Positions 1-9,335 of a stretch of DNA of 55,341 nucleotides are shown one piece after another (the first letter of the stretch is position 1; every line of letters begins with the position of its first letter). The translations under genes were made by a program, and so were the position numbers. Below the pieces are notes generated by a model. It worked only from the letters and a program-made list of their open reading frames with translations, was not told the origin of the DNA and made no database searches. Source of the stretch: a virus; the IMG/VR virus record IMGVR_UViG_3300032213_001903, positions 1 through 55,341 of that record, one strand, 5' to 3'.

Positions 1-1269
1 ATCATAGGTAGTTATTCAGGTACTGCTGGATTGCAAAACATGATTCACTTAAGAGCAGGTACTAACTGCTTGCAGGTATGTGGTAGTGGATGTTTAACAG
101 TAAATGGTGTTGCCGTCGGAGGCGGTGGTGCTGGCGCGTTCAATGTATGTGGCACAAGAAATATTGTAAGTTGTATAGGTGGTACAGGCGGTAGTGGAAA
201 TGATAACTTCTTTGCTGGTCAATCTGCTGGCGCCTGCAGCACCACTGGCTGCAATAATAACTTTATCGGTTATTATGCCGGCCGTGCAAACACTTTCGGA
301 TCCCATAACAACTTTATCGGTAATGCTGCTGGTCGCTACAACACCACTGGCTGCAATAATAACTTTATTGGCTTCTGTGCTGGTTGCAGTAACACTTCTG
401 GCTGCTATAATAATTTCTTTGGTCGATGTGCTGGTTTCAGAAACACCACTGGCAACTACAACAATTTCTTTGGTTTTAGGGCTGGGTTATGCAACACCAC
501 TGGCTGCAGCAACAATTTCTTTGGAAACAGTGCCGGTTGCTGCAACACCACCGGCTGCAACAACAACTTTATTGGTCGGCAAGCTGGTGAATATAACACG
601 GTCGGTAATCACAACAACTTCTTTGGAATGTATGCTGGTAAGAGAAATACTTTTGGCTGCATGAATAACTTCTTTGGTCGCTATACTGGATGCAGGAATA
701 CCACTGGTAATAACAACATTTTCATGGGTTTTTGTGCTGGTCGATACAACACATGTGGTTCCTTCAATATCTTCATTGGTTGTAGTGCTGGTAACTACAG
801 CAACGGCAGCAACAATTTGTTACTTGGTTGTGGTGCCGGTACTTCAGGAGTTGGATTAGCATTCATCACCTCAGAAAGCAATCGTATCATTATGGGCAAC
901 AATGCTCACACTTGTGCTCAAATACAAATTGCCTGGACTGCTGTTTCCGATTGTAGAGATAAGTGTATATTTGGAAGAGTTCCGCATGGTCGAGGATTCT
1001 TGCAGAATCTTGAAACAATTGAATATGCATTTAAAGACCGTGCGACAGGATGTTTAACTGATATTCAAGGTAAAAGAAGATACGGATTTAGTGCTCAAAA
1101 TGTTCTATCCGCTGAAGGTGATAGTCCAGTTATTGTATCTGCGGATGATCCGGAAAAATTGCAATTAACTAGCGACTATATTATTCCAGTATTAGTTAAT
1201 GCAGTCAATGAATTATCCCAAGAAGTAGACAACTTAAAATCAAGAATAGAAGCATTGGAAGCAAGATAA
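1..1269 (+). CDS. Tail fibre / adhesin with 17-residue repeats and C-terminal S74-type chaperone domain (5' partial)
   Basis: The frame is open from the first base of the window, so the N-terminus lies outside. About twelve 17-residue repeats of the form NFIG-xx-AG-xx-NTTG-xx-N span roughly residues 75-280, as in beta-structured phage fibre shafts. The repeats are unusually rich in cysteine (AGCSN, GCYN, AGCCN). From about residue 316 an SD-x-R-x-K motif, a GFSAQ segment and a terminal coiled coil (residues ~395-420) match the intramolecular chaperone/peptidase S74 family, which trimerises fibres and is then often autocleaved. The sugar-modifying genes downstream fit a receptor-binding or virion-decoration region. 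The fibre class is secure; the receptor is unknown. Confidence 0.8.
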   Translation: MIGSYSGTAGLQNMIHLRAGTNCLQVCGSGCLTVNGVAVGGGGAGAFNVCGTRNIVSCIGGTGGSGNDNFFAGQSAGACSTTGCNNNFIGYYAGRANTFGSHNNFIGNAAGRYNTTGCNNNFIGFCAGCSNTSGCYNNFFGRCAGFRNTTGNYNNFFGFRAGLCNTTGCSNNFFGNSAGCCNTTGCNNNFIGRQAGEYNTVGNHNNFFGMYAGKRNTFGCMNNFFGRYTGCRNTTGNNNIFMGFCAGRYNTCGSFNIFIGCSAGNYSNGSNNLLLGCGAGTSGVGLAFITSESNRIIMGNNAHTCAQIQIAWTAVSDCRDKCIFGRVPHGRGFLQNLETIEYAFKDRATGCLTDIQGKRRYGFSAQNVLSAEGDSPVIVSADDPEKLQLTSDYIIPVLVNAVNELSQEVDNLKSRIEALEAR

Positions 1270-1322
1270 TTTTTATTATATGTCGTAGGATTGATATATA
1301 CTTCAATCTCACTATCGTTTTT

Positions 1323-1967
1323 ATGAAAAATATTCTTATTGCCACACCTTGTCTCGACCAAAAAGTAGATGCTTATTTTGTCCATAGTTTATGTGAATCT
1401 ATTAAATTAGGATTACAAAATGATTTGAATATTCGCTGTGTCTTTTTGGCTAATGAAAGTATTTTACCAATGGCAAGAAATGAATTGTTTGCACTAGCCT
1501 ACAAAGAAAACTATGACTCAATGATTTTTATTGACGATGATGAATATTGGGATGCTAACACTTTAATTGAAATTATCAAATCAGATAAAGATGTTATTAC
1601 AGTACCAGTAGTAAATAAAGGTGACAAAGAAATTACATTTAATGTTTGGTTAACTGAAAATTTTGAAAAAGATTACCAAGATGGTTACATTAAAATAGAA
1701 AAATGTGGTACGGGATTTTTAAAATTATCTAAAAAAGTTATCGTAGATTTGTGGGAATCTAATACCGAACTTACATTTAGGAATAAAAAACTAAAAAATA
1801 TTTGCGAGTATACTTACAAAAACGGTGACTTTATTGGCGAAGATATCACACTAAGTAGTAAAATAAAAGAATTGAATTACAATATTTGGCTTAATCCTAA
1901 TCACACTGTATCACACATTGGAAACAAAATGTATAAAGGTGATTTTAAATTAAAAAATAATTTATGA
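1323..1967 (+). CDS. Glycosyltransferase, GT-A fold
   Basis: This 214-residue protein opens with a beta-strand/loop (ILIATPCLDQKV) and carries an acidic DDDE cluster at residues 71-74, the expected metal/nucleotide-sugar site of GT-A enzymes. The C-terminal HIG near a basic tail is also common in family 2-like transferases. It overlaps the next gene by 4 bases, so the two are co-translated. It probably glycosylates a virion protein or modifies host surface sugar. Donor and acceptor cannot be read from the sequence. Confidence 0.7.
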   Translation: MKNILIATPCLDQKVDAYFVHSLCESIKLGLQNDLNIRCVFLANESILPMARNELFALAYKENYDSMIFIDDDEYWDANTLIEIIKSDKDVITVPVVNKGDKEITFNVWLTENFEKDYQDGYIKIEKCGTGFLKLSKKVIVDLWESNTELTFRNKKLKNICEYTYKNGDFIGEDITLSSKIKELNYNIWLNPNHTVSHIGNKMYKGDFKLKNNL

Positions 1968-3235
1968 TAGATGTTGTTATCCCCACAATGTGGATGAGTA
2001 ATAATTTTACAGATAGTTTAGAAACTTATACAAATCACCCACAAATTAATAAAATTATTATCATAGATAATAATAAATCACATAGACCCAACGCAAACAT
2101 ACTAAATCATCACAAAATAGATTTAGTTTCATATAACAAAAACATTTATGTAAATCCAGCATGGAACGAAGGATATTATAGATCAACATCTAAAATATTG
2201 TCATTAATTAATGATGATATTACGGTGTCAGATAGTGTATTTGATATGGTTATTGATTTTGATATACAACCCAATGATATTATTGGAGTGAATCTTAGAG
2301 GTCGTCAAAACAACTATAAGATTGATGATTTCATAGCAACTGAAGAAAAGATTGTAAAATTAAATTATGATATAAATAAACCCATTGGTGGACAAGCTTG
2401 GGCTTTTGGTATTTGTATGTTCATGTTAAGAGAATCATATAATGTTATTCCTAGTTTATACCAAATTTGGTACGGTGATGATTATTTGATACAACGGTCA
2501 AAAAATGTATACGCAATAAATTCAAATAAAATTAAGGGAACAATTTCTGAAACTATCAAGAAACTTGATTCTCATAGTGAGATAGCTAAAAGAATTGAAT
2601 TAGATTCAAAGAATTTTATTAGATTCAACCATTTTAAAGATAGCGAACACTGGGATCTTCCTAGACAAATAGTAGCAAAGAATCAAAATACAGAAACTAA
2701 AAATATGTTTGAAATAGAATATAAACGAGCAACACAGACACCTAGCGATATCAATGAAAATGTACATATTTTATATGACTTAGCTAAAGAATGTAAAACG
2801 GTAGTTGAAATGGGTGTAAGAACGGGTGTTAGTACCAGAGCTTTTTTAAATACTGATGTTCAATTATTATCATTTGATATTTTTATAGATGAACATGTAA
2901 AAAAACTGTTTGATTTAGCGAAACAACAGGGAAAAAATGTAAACTACATTAAAGAAAATGTACTCAACATAGAAATAGATGAGACTGATTTATTGTTTAT
3001 CGACACACTTCATACATATAACCAATTAAAGCAAGAGTTAACATTACATGGAAACAAAGCACAAAAATACATAGCATTCCATGACACATATACTTTTGGG
3101 TTAAGGGGAGAGGACAATGTTGATAAAAAGGGATTGATGACAGCAATTATAGAGTTTATGACAGAAAACTCACATTGGAAATTTAAAATACACAAAACTA
3201 ACAACAATGGTTTTACTGTACTAGAACGAACATAA
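1964..3235 (+). CDS. Glycosyltransferase-like / class I methyltransferase fusion
   Basis: The 423-residue product starts like a family 2 glycosyltransferase (VVIPTMW, then INDD near residue 85). From about residue 265 it changes to a Rossmann methyltransferase-like domain: VVEMGVRTG is a glycine motif I, LLSFDIF motif II, and LLFIDTLHTY with IAFHDTY resembles the metal-dependent methyltransferase group. The start ATG overlaps the previous stop. A sugar-adding and sugar-capping enzyme in one chain is the simplest reading. Substrates are unknown. Confidence 0.65.
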   Translation: MIDVVIPTMWMSNNFTDSLETYTNHPQINKIIIIDNNKSHRPNANILNHHKIDLVSYNKNIYVNPAWNEGYYRSTSKILSLINDDITVSDSVFDMVIDFDIQPNDIIGVNLRGRQNNYKIDDFIATEEKIVKLNYDINKPIGGQAWAFGICMFMLRESYNVIPSLYQIWYGDDYLIQRSKNVYAINSNKIKGTISETIKKLDSHSEIAKRIELDSKNFIRFNHFKDSEHWDLPRQIVAKNQNTETKNMFEIEYKRATQTPSDINENVHILYDLAKECKTVVEMGVRTGVSTRAFLNTDVQLLSFDIFIDEHVKKLFDLAKQQGKNVNYIKENVLNIEIDETDLLFIDTLHTYNQLKQELTLHGNKAQKYIAFHDTYTFGLRGEDNVDKKGLMTAIIEFMTENSHWKFKIHKTNNNGFTVLERT

Positions 3236-3262
3236 ATAAATGTCTCTCAAAGAAAGAATTAT

Positions 3263-4162
3263 ATGAAGTATTGTATTTTTCATGTGCAGGGTGGAATAGG
3301 CAAACATGTTGCCTCAACTGCTGTTGCTCAAGTAATTAAAAATAATAACCCAGATAGAAAATTAATTATAGTTTGTGCTTATCCAGAAATATTCAACAAT
3401 TTAGACTTTGTTGACAGAGTTTATCAATTGGGCAACACTAGTTACTTTTATCAAAATTATGTCCATGAAAAAGACTCGTTGATTTTTCATCACGAACCAT
3501 ACTATACTACAGATCATATACATAAAAAATTACCACTAATTCAAAACTGGTCTAAGCTATATAATTTAGAATATAAAGGTGAAATGCCCGTAGTTAAATT
3601 TAATAAATTACAGTATGATATTTCTAAAAAGTTTTGGGTTAAAGGAAATAAGCCAATAATGGTATTGCATACTAACGGTGGCATGATGACTACCGATGCT
3701 AAACCCTATGCATGGACTAGAGATATGCCAGAAAATGTAGGGCAAGCACTAGTAGATCATTATAAAAAAGATTATACAATTTATCAAGTTACTAAACTAA
3801 ATTCACCTAAACTAAAAGGTGCTAATCATATTTTTGCAACACAGCAACAATCATTGACAACCATGGAATTGTTTAGTGTATTGTTACATAGTGAAAAAAG
3901 AATTTTAATTGATTCTTGCTTGCAACATACAGCAGCCGCAATGAATAGACCTGCTACAGTATTGTGGAATGGTACTAGTCCTAAAGTATTTGGTTACGAT
4001 ATGCATACAAATATTACCACTAAAATACCATATGAATTTAAGTTGCCTGGAAGCTATTTATTTGATTTTGACTTCAATGGTAACGAAATCGAATATCCAT
4101 TCGAAGAAGAACAAGAGTTATTCAATGTTAATGAAATCATACAATCAGTGGATTCACAATAA
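3263..4162 (+). CDS. GT9-like (heptosyltransferase-type) glycosyltransferase
   Basis: The N-terminus (FHVQGGIGKHVASTAVAQVIK) has the glycine-rich loop of GT-B family 9 enzymes. The C-terminal half (LIDSCLQHTAAAMNRPATVLWNGTSPKVFGY) matches the nucleotide-sugar binding region, where a conserved acidic or serine residue precedes a His and an alanine-rich helix. The length (299 residues) is slightly below the usual 320-350. It lies in the same run as the two upstream transferases. The role is probably transfer of a sugar to a glycan; the specific sugar is not deducible. Confidence 0.65.
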   Translation: MKYCIFHVQGGIGKHVASTAVAQVIKNNNPDRKLIIVCAYPEIFNNLDFVDRVYQLGNTSYFYQNYVHEKDSLIFHHEPYYTTDHIHKKLPLIQNWSKLYNLEYKGEMPVVKFNKLQYDISKKFWVKGNKPIMVLHTNGGMMTTDAKPYAWTRDMPENVGQALVDHYKKDYTIYQVTKLNSPKLKGANHIFATQQQSLTTMELFSVLLHSEKRILIDSCLQHTAAAMNRPATVLWNGTSPKVFGYDMHTNITTKIPYEFKLPGSYLFDFDFNGNEIEYPFEEEQELFNVNEIIQSVDSQ

Positions 4163-4171
4163 GGAACAAAA

Positions 4172-5110
4172 ATGACACAATCAAAGAAAAAATATTATTT
4201 TATGGCTGGGCTTCCACGAAGCGGAAGTACAATGTTATCTGCTATATTAAATCAAAATCCAAGATTTTATTGTGGTCCAAGCTCTCCTGTAGTACCTACA
4301 ATGTTAACAATAGAAAACTCATTAAAACAAGATGAACTATTTTTGGCATATCCTAAGTATGATTTTGGTAAAAATTTAATTGCATCTGTTATTGACCAGT
4401 ACTATTATGATATCGAAAAGCCTGTAATTTTTGAAAAAAATCGCAGTTGGGTTCATAGAATGAATTATATTCAAGGATATTTTGAAATTGAGCATCCAAA
4501 AATACTTTATCCTGTGCGTGATGTTGCTGAAATTTTAGCATCATTTATTTCTATGATTAATAGAAATCCTGTTATTGTTAATGAAAGATTAAATTTTATC
4601 GATCAATCATTAGTGCAACAAGGAATTCCTATAAATGATGAAAACAGATGCAGAGCTATTGCGGGTCCGGGTATTCTTGGACAATCGTTTGATGGGTTGA
4701 AAAAAGCATTAGCTGAAGGCTATCGTGCAAACATACATTTTGTAGAATATAAAGATTTAGTAAATAAACCTAAAGAAACAATGAAAAAGATTTACGAGTT
4801 CTTAAAAGAACCTGAGTATAATCATGATTTTAAAAATCTAGTAAATGTTCACAGAGAAGATGATGCTAGTATTTATGGGTTCACTGACATGCATGAAGTG
4901 CGTTCTGAAGTAAAATCAACCGCACTTCCACCAGAAGAGGTGTTACATAAAAACATCTTAGATATGTGTAAAGATTCTGAATTTTGGAGACAAATTGATG
5001 ATGTACCGTTGACAGATGAAACAGTAGACACTATTTCAAAAGTTAAACCCAAAGAAAGCTTTTTTGGACATACTGTAGACGAAGATAGTGATGATGTTAG
5101 ATTGATTTAA
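4172..5110 (+). CDS. Sulfotransferase
   Basis: Residues 12-20 read AGLPRSGST, the 5'-phosphosulfate-binding loop of PAPS-dependent sulfotransferases. YPVRDVAEILASF near residue 110 corresponds to the 3'-phosphate-binding RxxxxxxxS segment. The 312-residue length fits the family. RBS AAGGA lies 7 bases upstream. With the adjacent glycosyltransferases and a downstream APS-kinase-like gene (5742), this suggests sulfation of a glycan or tyrosine. The acceptor is unknown. Confidence 0.8.
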   Translation: MTQSKKKYYFMAGLPRSGSTMLSAILNQNPRFYCGPSSPVVPTMLTIENSLKQDELFLAYPKYDFGKNLIASVIDQYYYDIEKPVIFEKNRSWVHRMNYIQGYFEIEHPKILYPVRDVAEILASFISMINRNPVIVNERLNFIDQSLVQQGIPINDENRCRAIAGPGILGQSFDGLKKALAEGYRANIHFVEYKDLVNKPKETMKKIYEFLKEPEYNHDFKNLVNVHREDDASIYGFTDMHEVRSEVKSTALPPEEVLHKNILDMCKDSEFWRQIDDVPLTDETVDTISKVKPKESFFGHTVDEDSDDVRLI

Positions 5111-5115
5111 AACGG

Positions 5116-5123
5116 TATAAATA
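5116..5123 (+). promoter_or_regulatory. T4-like late promoter, TATAAATA
   Basis: A perfect TATAAATA octamer stands 23 bases before the ATG at 5146, with AGGAGA between them. In T4 relatives this octamer alone, recognised by gp55/gp33, defines late promoters. The gp55/gp33 genes are not in this window. Confidence 0.5.
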
Positions 5124-5145
5124 TACTATAAGATAGGAGAAACTT

Positions 5146-5415
5146 ATGGCAAGAGAACCAAGAACACTTGAACAAATTCAAGCAACAATTCGTGCAGCAC
5201 GAGATAGTGTTTGGGTAATAAATGATGAAATTCAAAAACTTACTAACGGACAACCTGCTAATGATGAACGCAAAGGTAATATTGAAAGAAATGTTGCACA
5301 TTTAAAACTGATAGTTCCAAATTCAGAAATAATTGATTCTGGTGAAGATATTTCTGATTTACATACTGCTATTACGGTTGGTGAAGCAAAATTGGCTGAA
5401 AATATTTGGTCTTAA
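5146..5415 (+). CDS. Hypothetical protein, 89 aa, likely late/virion-associated
   Basis: A small, mostly helical acidic protein (EQIQATIRAARDSVWVINDEIQKL). It has a good SD (AGGAGA) and its own TATAAATA promoter. A strong terminator follows, so it is a one-gene transcription unit or the end of one. I do not recognise the family; the late-type promoter suggests a structural or assembly role. Confidence 0.65.
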   Translation: MAREPRTLEQIQATIRAARDSVWVINDEIQKLTNGQPANDERKGNIERNVAHLKLIVPNSEIIDSGEDISDLHTAITVGEAKLAENIWS

Positions 5416-5440
5416 CTATAACCAAAAATTAAAAAAAATT

Positions 5441-5475
5441 TAAACCTTTATGATATAATCATAAGGGTTTTTAAT
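5441..5475 (+). terminator. Rho-independent terminator
   Basis: An inverted repeat pairs AACCTTTATGAT with ATCATAAGGGTT and is followed by TTTTTAATTTT. It closes the fibre/sugar block. Confidence 0.8.
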
Positions 5476-5537
5476 TTTACTACATCAAACCAATCATAAA
5501 TTATATTGCAACAACTTAATATTTAAAGGAAAACAAA

Positions 5538-5732
5538 ATGGAAAATCAAGAATTAGTTTTTAACATACAACTAAATTTAGATCAGGTAAATGTGATACTA
5601 GCTACTATGGGCAAACTTCCATATGAGTCAATTGCTCCGCTAATGAATTCAATTCAAATGCAAGCAAGTTCACAAATGCAACAATATCAAGCAGCAAATA
5701 GCGTCAACGATTCAGACAGTTCTATTCAATAA
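5538..5732 (+). CDS. Hypothetical protein, 64 aa
   Basis: SD AAAGGA lies 7 bases upstream of the ATG. The N-terminal half is hydrophobic/beta (LVFNIQLNLDQVNVILATMGKLPYESIAPLMNSIQMQ) and the C-terminus is Gln/Ser rich. The wording 'LNLDQVNVILATLGKLPYE' is familiar from small conserved proteins of T4-like cyanophages, but no function is known to me. Confidence 0.65.
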   Translation: MENQELVFNIQLNLDQVNVILATMGKLPYESIAPLMNSIQMQASSQMQQYQAANSVNDSDSSIQ

Positions 5733-5741
5733 GAGGTGAAA

Positions 5742-6602
5742 ATGTCAAAAAGAATACTTGTTATGGGCCTTCCTGGCTCAGGGAAAACCTATTTTGCGGA
5801 AAGATTGAAAAAATATCTTGAAGACAATGGAGATATTTTTAAAGTAAATCCAGATAGATTGTTAAATTATGAGGGAATTCCTGATCATAAATTAATGAAA
5901 GTTTCAGTTGATTGGTTTAACGCCGATGAAATAAGAAAGCGTTTTAACGATTGGGATTTTAGTCGTGAAGGTAGAATTCGTCAAAGTCTTAGAATGTTTG
6001 AGTTTGCGGTAAAATGTTCGGGAGAATTTGTAATTTGTGATTTTGTCGCGCCGTTACCAGAAATGCGTCATAATTTTAAAGCAGACTGGACAATTTGGAT
6101 GGACACAATTGACGCAGGAAGATACGAAGATACTAATAAGGCATTTGTACCACCCGATCTATATGATTTTAGAGTTACTGAAAAGAACGCAGAGCATTGG
6201 GTCGAATTCGTAGGTAATCATATTTTAGAAGATCGTCGTAGACCTAAATTTGATTGGCAGAAAGAAACTGTTCAAATGTTAGGTCGTTGGCAACCTTGGC
6301 ACCCAGGTCATCGCAAATTGTTTGAACGAGCAATTGCTAAGACAGGACAAGTCTGTATTATGATTCGTGACTGTCAGGGGTGGAATAATTCAAATCCGTT
6401 TGCAGTAGAACAAGTTAAATCTTTCATTCGTAGAGATTTAGATCCTATCTACCAAGGACAGTACGATATTCAAGTTGTACCTAATATTGTGAACATTACA
6501 TATGGTCGTGATGTTGGTTATAAAATTGAACAAGAAGTATTTGATGATGCAACTCATAGTATAAGTGCAACTAAGATCCGCAAAGAAATGGGATTAGAGT
6601 GA
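5742..6602 (+). CDS. APS-kinase-like P-loop kinase fused to HxGH nucleotidyltransferase
   Basis: Residues ~6-13 are GLPGSGKT, a Walker A motif of the adenylylsulfate kinase/small-molecule kinase group. The second half (from ~residue 180) has GRWQPWHPGHRKL with the HxGH signature and ends with ISATKIRKE, the ISxTxIR motif of cytidylyl/adenylyl transferases. The ATG at 5742 is preferred over the in-frame GTG at 5736 because AAGAGG lies too close to the GTG. Either PAPS synthesis for the upstream sulfotransferase or activation of a sugar/alditol phosphate would fit. Confidence 0.7.
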   Translation: MSKRILVMGLPGSGKTYFAERLKKYLEDNGDIFKVNPDRLLNYEGIPDHKLMKVSVDWFNADEIRKRFNDWDFSREGRIRQSLRMFEFAVKCSGEFVICDFVAPLPEMRHNFKADWTIWMDTIDAGRYEDTNKAFVPPDLYDFRVTEKNAEHWVEFVGNHILEDRRRPKFDWQKETVQMLGRWQPWHPGHRKLFERAIAKTGQVCIMIRDCQGWNNSNPFAVEQVKSFIRRDLDPIYQGQYDIQVVPNIVNITYGRDVGYKIEQEVFDDATHSISATKIRKEMGLE

Positions 6603-6823
6603 ACAAATACCACATTAGATTTAATACCAAACATAATGGTTCTAAATTAGTGTGGCGTATATTCGAAAATGGAGTCGAACATCTAGCCGAAGATGTTCGA
6701 CTTATTGGAGAAACCTTTACAGAATGCACTCATGAACACGGTGAAACCAAATGGAATATAGCGTGTTTAGGTAGAATGATTTGGGTTGATAAAGTAGCAG
6801 TAATAGTTACTGATAAAGATTGA
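6599..6823 (+). CDS. Hypothetical protein, 74 aa
   Basis: Starts at a GTG that overlaps the stop of the kinase-nucleotidyltransferase by 4 bases (GTGA), so translational coupling is likely. The composition is beta-rich (KLVWRIFENGVEHLAEDVRLIGETFTE). A WNIACLGRMIW segment resembles small phage proteins of unknown role that follow nucleotide metabolism genes. No catalytic motif is visible. Confidence 0.6.
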   Translation: MNKYHIRFNTKHNGSKLVWRIFENGVEHLAEDVRLIGETFTECTHEHGETKWNIACLGRMIWVDKVAVIVTDKD

Positions 6824-7004
6824 TGACCTAACACAGTGTTAGGAGTCTTGCCAAAGTAATAAGTTGGCGAGCAAATAGTTACCACAACACTTTATTAGTC
6901 CATATCAATAATGTAAAATATGTATGTAATTACTGTTTTAGTTGATTCTAAATAACTATCTACGCAAATGTTACACAAAATAAAAATAAAAATATAGGTT
7001 AATC
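6824..7004 (+). promoter_or_regulatory. nrdA leader with two hairpins
   Basis: A 181-base gap. It contains CCTAACAC/TGTTAGG (6827-6843) and CTTGCCAA/TTGGCGAG (6847-6871) as successive hairpins, then AT-rich sequence. There is no clear U-run after either hairpin, so they look like UTR structure rather than terminators. No confident promoter is seen. Confidence 0.35.
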
Positions 7005-9326
7005 ATGCAAATATTAGTCACAAAACGAAACGGAACAAAAGAGACACTCACACTAGAAAAATGGCAATCTCAGGTGGCAAAAGTGTGCAATGGGATAGCT
7101 GATGTAAGTCCATCAATGATTGAAATTCGCAGTAATCCGCACTTTTACGATGGTATTAGTACACGAGAAATCGATGAAATTACATTACGAGCAATAGTTG
7201 ATTTAATTGATGTAGAGTCTAATCCAGACTTGGGTCATATTAATTATCAATATGTTGCTGGTAAAATGCGTTTAGGAATGCTGCGCAAAGATGTTTACGG
7301 GAAATATGAACCGCTAACTCTATACGAAATTGTAAAAAAGAATGTTAGTATTGGATTGTATACCAAAGAATTACTAGAATGGTATACTGAAGATGATTGG
7401 AACAAGATGAACGATATGCTTGATCATTCTAAAGATGAACAATATAGTTACGCAGCAATCGAACAACTGATTGAAAAATATCTAGTAAGAAATCGCTCAA
7501 CAAAGGAAATTTATGAAACTCCACAAATTAGATACATGGTCGCAGCAGCTACTGTCTTTCATAAAGAGGAACCCAACAGTGCTAGAATGCGATATATCAA
7601 AGAATATTATAACGCCGCTAGTGACGGTTTATTTACTTTGGCTACTCCTGTGCTTGCTGGTCTCGGTACTCCTACCAAGCAGTTTAGTTCCTGTGTTCTC
7701 ATTCGCAGTGATGATGACCTTGATAGCATTTTTGCTAGCGGGGAAATGATGGCTAAATATGCCAGTAAACGCGCTGGCATAGGTTTAGAGATCGGTAGAT
7801 TAAGACCTCTTGGTAGTCCCATCAGGGGCGGAGAGATCATGCACACTGGCATGATCCCTTTTCTAAAAAAATGGTTTGGTGATTTACGCAGTTGTTCACA
7901 AGGGGGAATTCGCAATGCTAGTGCTACTGTATTTTATCCTATTTGGCATCATCAGTTTGATGATCTTATCGTCCTTAAGAACAATCAAGGAACAGAAGAA
8001 ACCCGAGTCCGTCATATGGATTATGGGGTTGTGCTTAGTGCTTTCTTCTGGAGAAGATTCAAAAACAAAGAAAACATAACATTCTTTGATCCTAATGAGG
8101 TACCCGATCTTTATGAAGCTTTTTATAGCAACACAAAACTTTTTGAAGAACTTTATGTTAAGTACGAAAAACAAAAAGGACTTAGAAAAAAAGTCATAGC
8201 TGCTGAAGAAGTTTTTAAAGGGGGAGTTCTAAAAGAAAGAACCGACACTGGTCGTATATATCTAGTGTTCATTGATAATGTAATGAATCAAGGCCCATTT
8301 GATTCAGAATATCATACCATTTATCAGAGTAACTTATGCTGTGAAATACTATTGCCCACTAAACCATTCAAGAGACTTGATGATCCAGAAGGAAGAATTG
8401 CATTATGTACACTTGGATCAATCAACTGGGGAGCTTTCCGTAATCCAGAAGACATGCGCCGCGCTTGCAGGATTCTTCATCGCAGTCTTAATAACATTTT
8501 AGACTATCAAGATTTCTTGAGCATTCAAAGTAAATTATCTAACGATGAAATTCGCCCATTAGGTATAGGTGTTACTAACTTAGCATACTGGCATGCTAAA
8601 CGCAATTTTAAATACGGAGAAAAAGACTCACTACAAGAAGTTAAAAGTTGGATGGAACATCAGGCGTTTTATCTTACAGAGGCTAGTACAGAACTAGCGC
8701 AAGAACGCGGCCGTTGTATTGATAGTGATAATACTTATTATGGTAAGGGTATATTTCCTTGGGAACGAAGAGCCAATGGAGTAAATGAACTCGCAGATTT
8801 TACACCTGACTCAAGTTTAAATTGGGAAAATCTTCGTAATCAGATGAAAACATACGGTGTCAGAAATGCTACACAAATGGCTATTGCTCCTGTAGAATCT
8901 AGTAGTGTAGTGATTAATTCAACGAATGGTATTGAAATGCCAATGAGTTTGATTTCCGTGAAAGAAAGTAAAGCAGGATCATTTGTACAAGTTGTACCTG
9001 AATATCAAAAATTAAAAAACAAATATCAATTAATGTGGGAACAAAAAGATTGTGATGCATATTTGAAAACCAGTGCTGTGTTACAGGTATATGTAGATCA
9101 AAGTATTTCTACCAATACATTCTATAATCCTGCACACTTTAATGATCGTAAAGTTCCTACAACTCTTATTGCTAAAAACTTAATGAATTTTTATTACTGG
9201 GGAGGTAAAACATTGTACTACTCATTAATAAATAAACAAGGTTCTAAATCAGAGGATCCAATAAATTCACCATTACAAGAAATTAATTATGATGAAGAAG
9301 AAGCTTGCGAAGCTTGCACACTTTGA
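7005..9326 (+). CDS. nrdA: Class Ia ribonucleoside-diphosphate reductase alpha subunit
   Basis: At 773 residues this is full length. An N-terminal ATP-cone is present (LVTKRNGTKETLTLEKW). The catalytic set is intact: redox Cys in FSSCVLI (~residue 229), the radical site N-L-C-C-E (~443), and the partner Cys in ALCTLGSINWG (~468). The C-terminal tail ends CEAC-TL, the shuttle dithiol re-reduced by glutaredoxin. It is followed by nrdB and a glutaredoxin in one operon. It makes dNDPs for phage DNA synthesis. Confidence 0.97.
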   Translation: MQILVTKRNGTKETLTLEKWQSQVAKVCNGIADVSPSMIEIRSNPHFYDGISTREIDEITLRAIVDLIDVESNPDLGHINYQYVAGKMRLGMLRKDVYGKYEPLTLYEIVKKNVSIGLYTKELLEWYTEDDWNKMNDMLDHSKDEQYSYAAIEQLIEKYLVRNRSTKEIYETPQIRYMVAAATVFHKEEPNSARMRYIKEYYNAASDGLFTLATPVLAGLGTPTKQFSSCVLIRSDDDLDSIFASGEMMAKYASKRAGIGLEIGRLRPLGSPIRGGEIMHTGMIPFLKKWFGDLRSCSQGGIRNASATVFYPIWHHQFDDLIVLKNNQGTEETRVRHMDYGVVLSAFFWRRFKNKENITFFDPNEVPDLYEAFYSNTKLFEELYVKYEKQKGLRKKVIAAEEVFKGGVLKERTDTGRIYLVFIDNVMNQGPFDSEYHTIYQSNLCCEILLPTKPFKRLDDPEGRIALCTLGSINWGAFRNPEDMRRACRILHRSLNNILDYQDFLSIQSKLSNDEIRPLGIGVTNLAYWHAKRNFKYGEKDSLQEVKSWMEHQAFYLTEASTELAQERGRCIDSDNTYYGKGIFPWERRANGVNELADFTPDSSLNWENLRNQMKTYGVRNATQMAIAPVESSSVVINSTNGIEMPMSLISVKESKAGSFVQVVPEYQKLKNKYQLMWEQKDCDAYLKTSAVLQVYVDQSISTNTFYNPAHFNDRKVPTTLIAKNLMNFYYWGGKTLYYSLINKQGSKSEDPINSPLQEINYDEEEACEACTL

Positions 9327-9335
9327 GGTAAACAC

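Noticed and set aside
179-859. Alternative-frame ORFs inside the fibre repeat region
   Set aside because: They are frame shadows of the repetitive fibre gene; low complexity and no SD.
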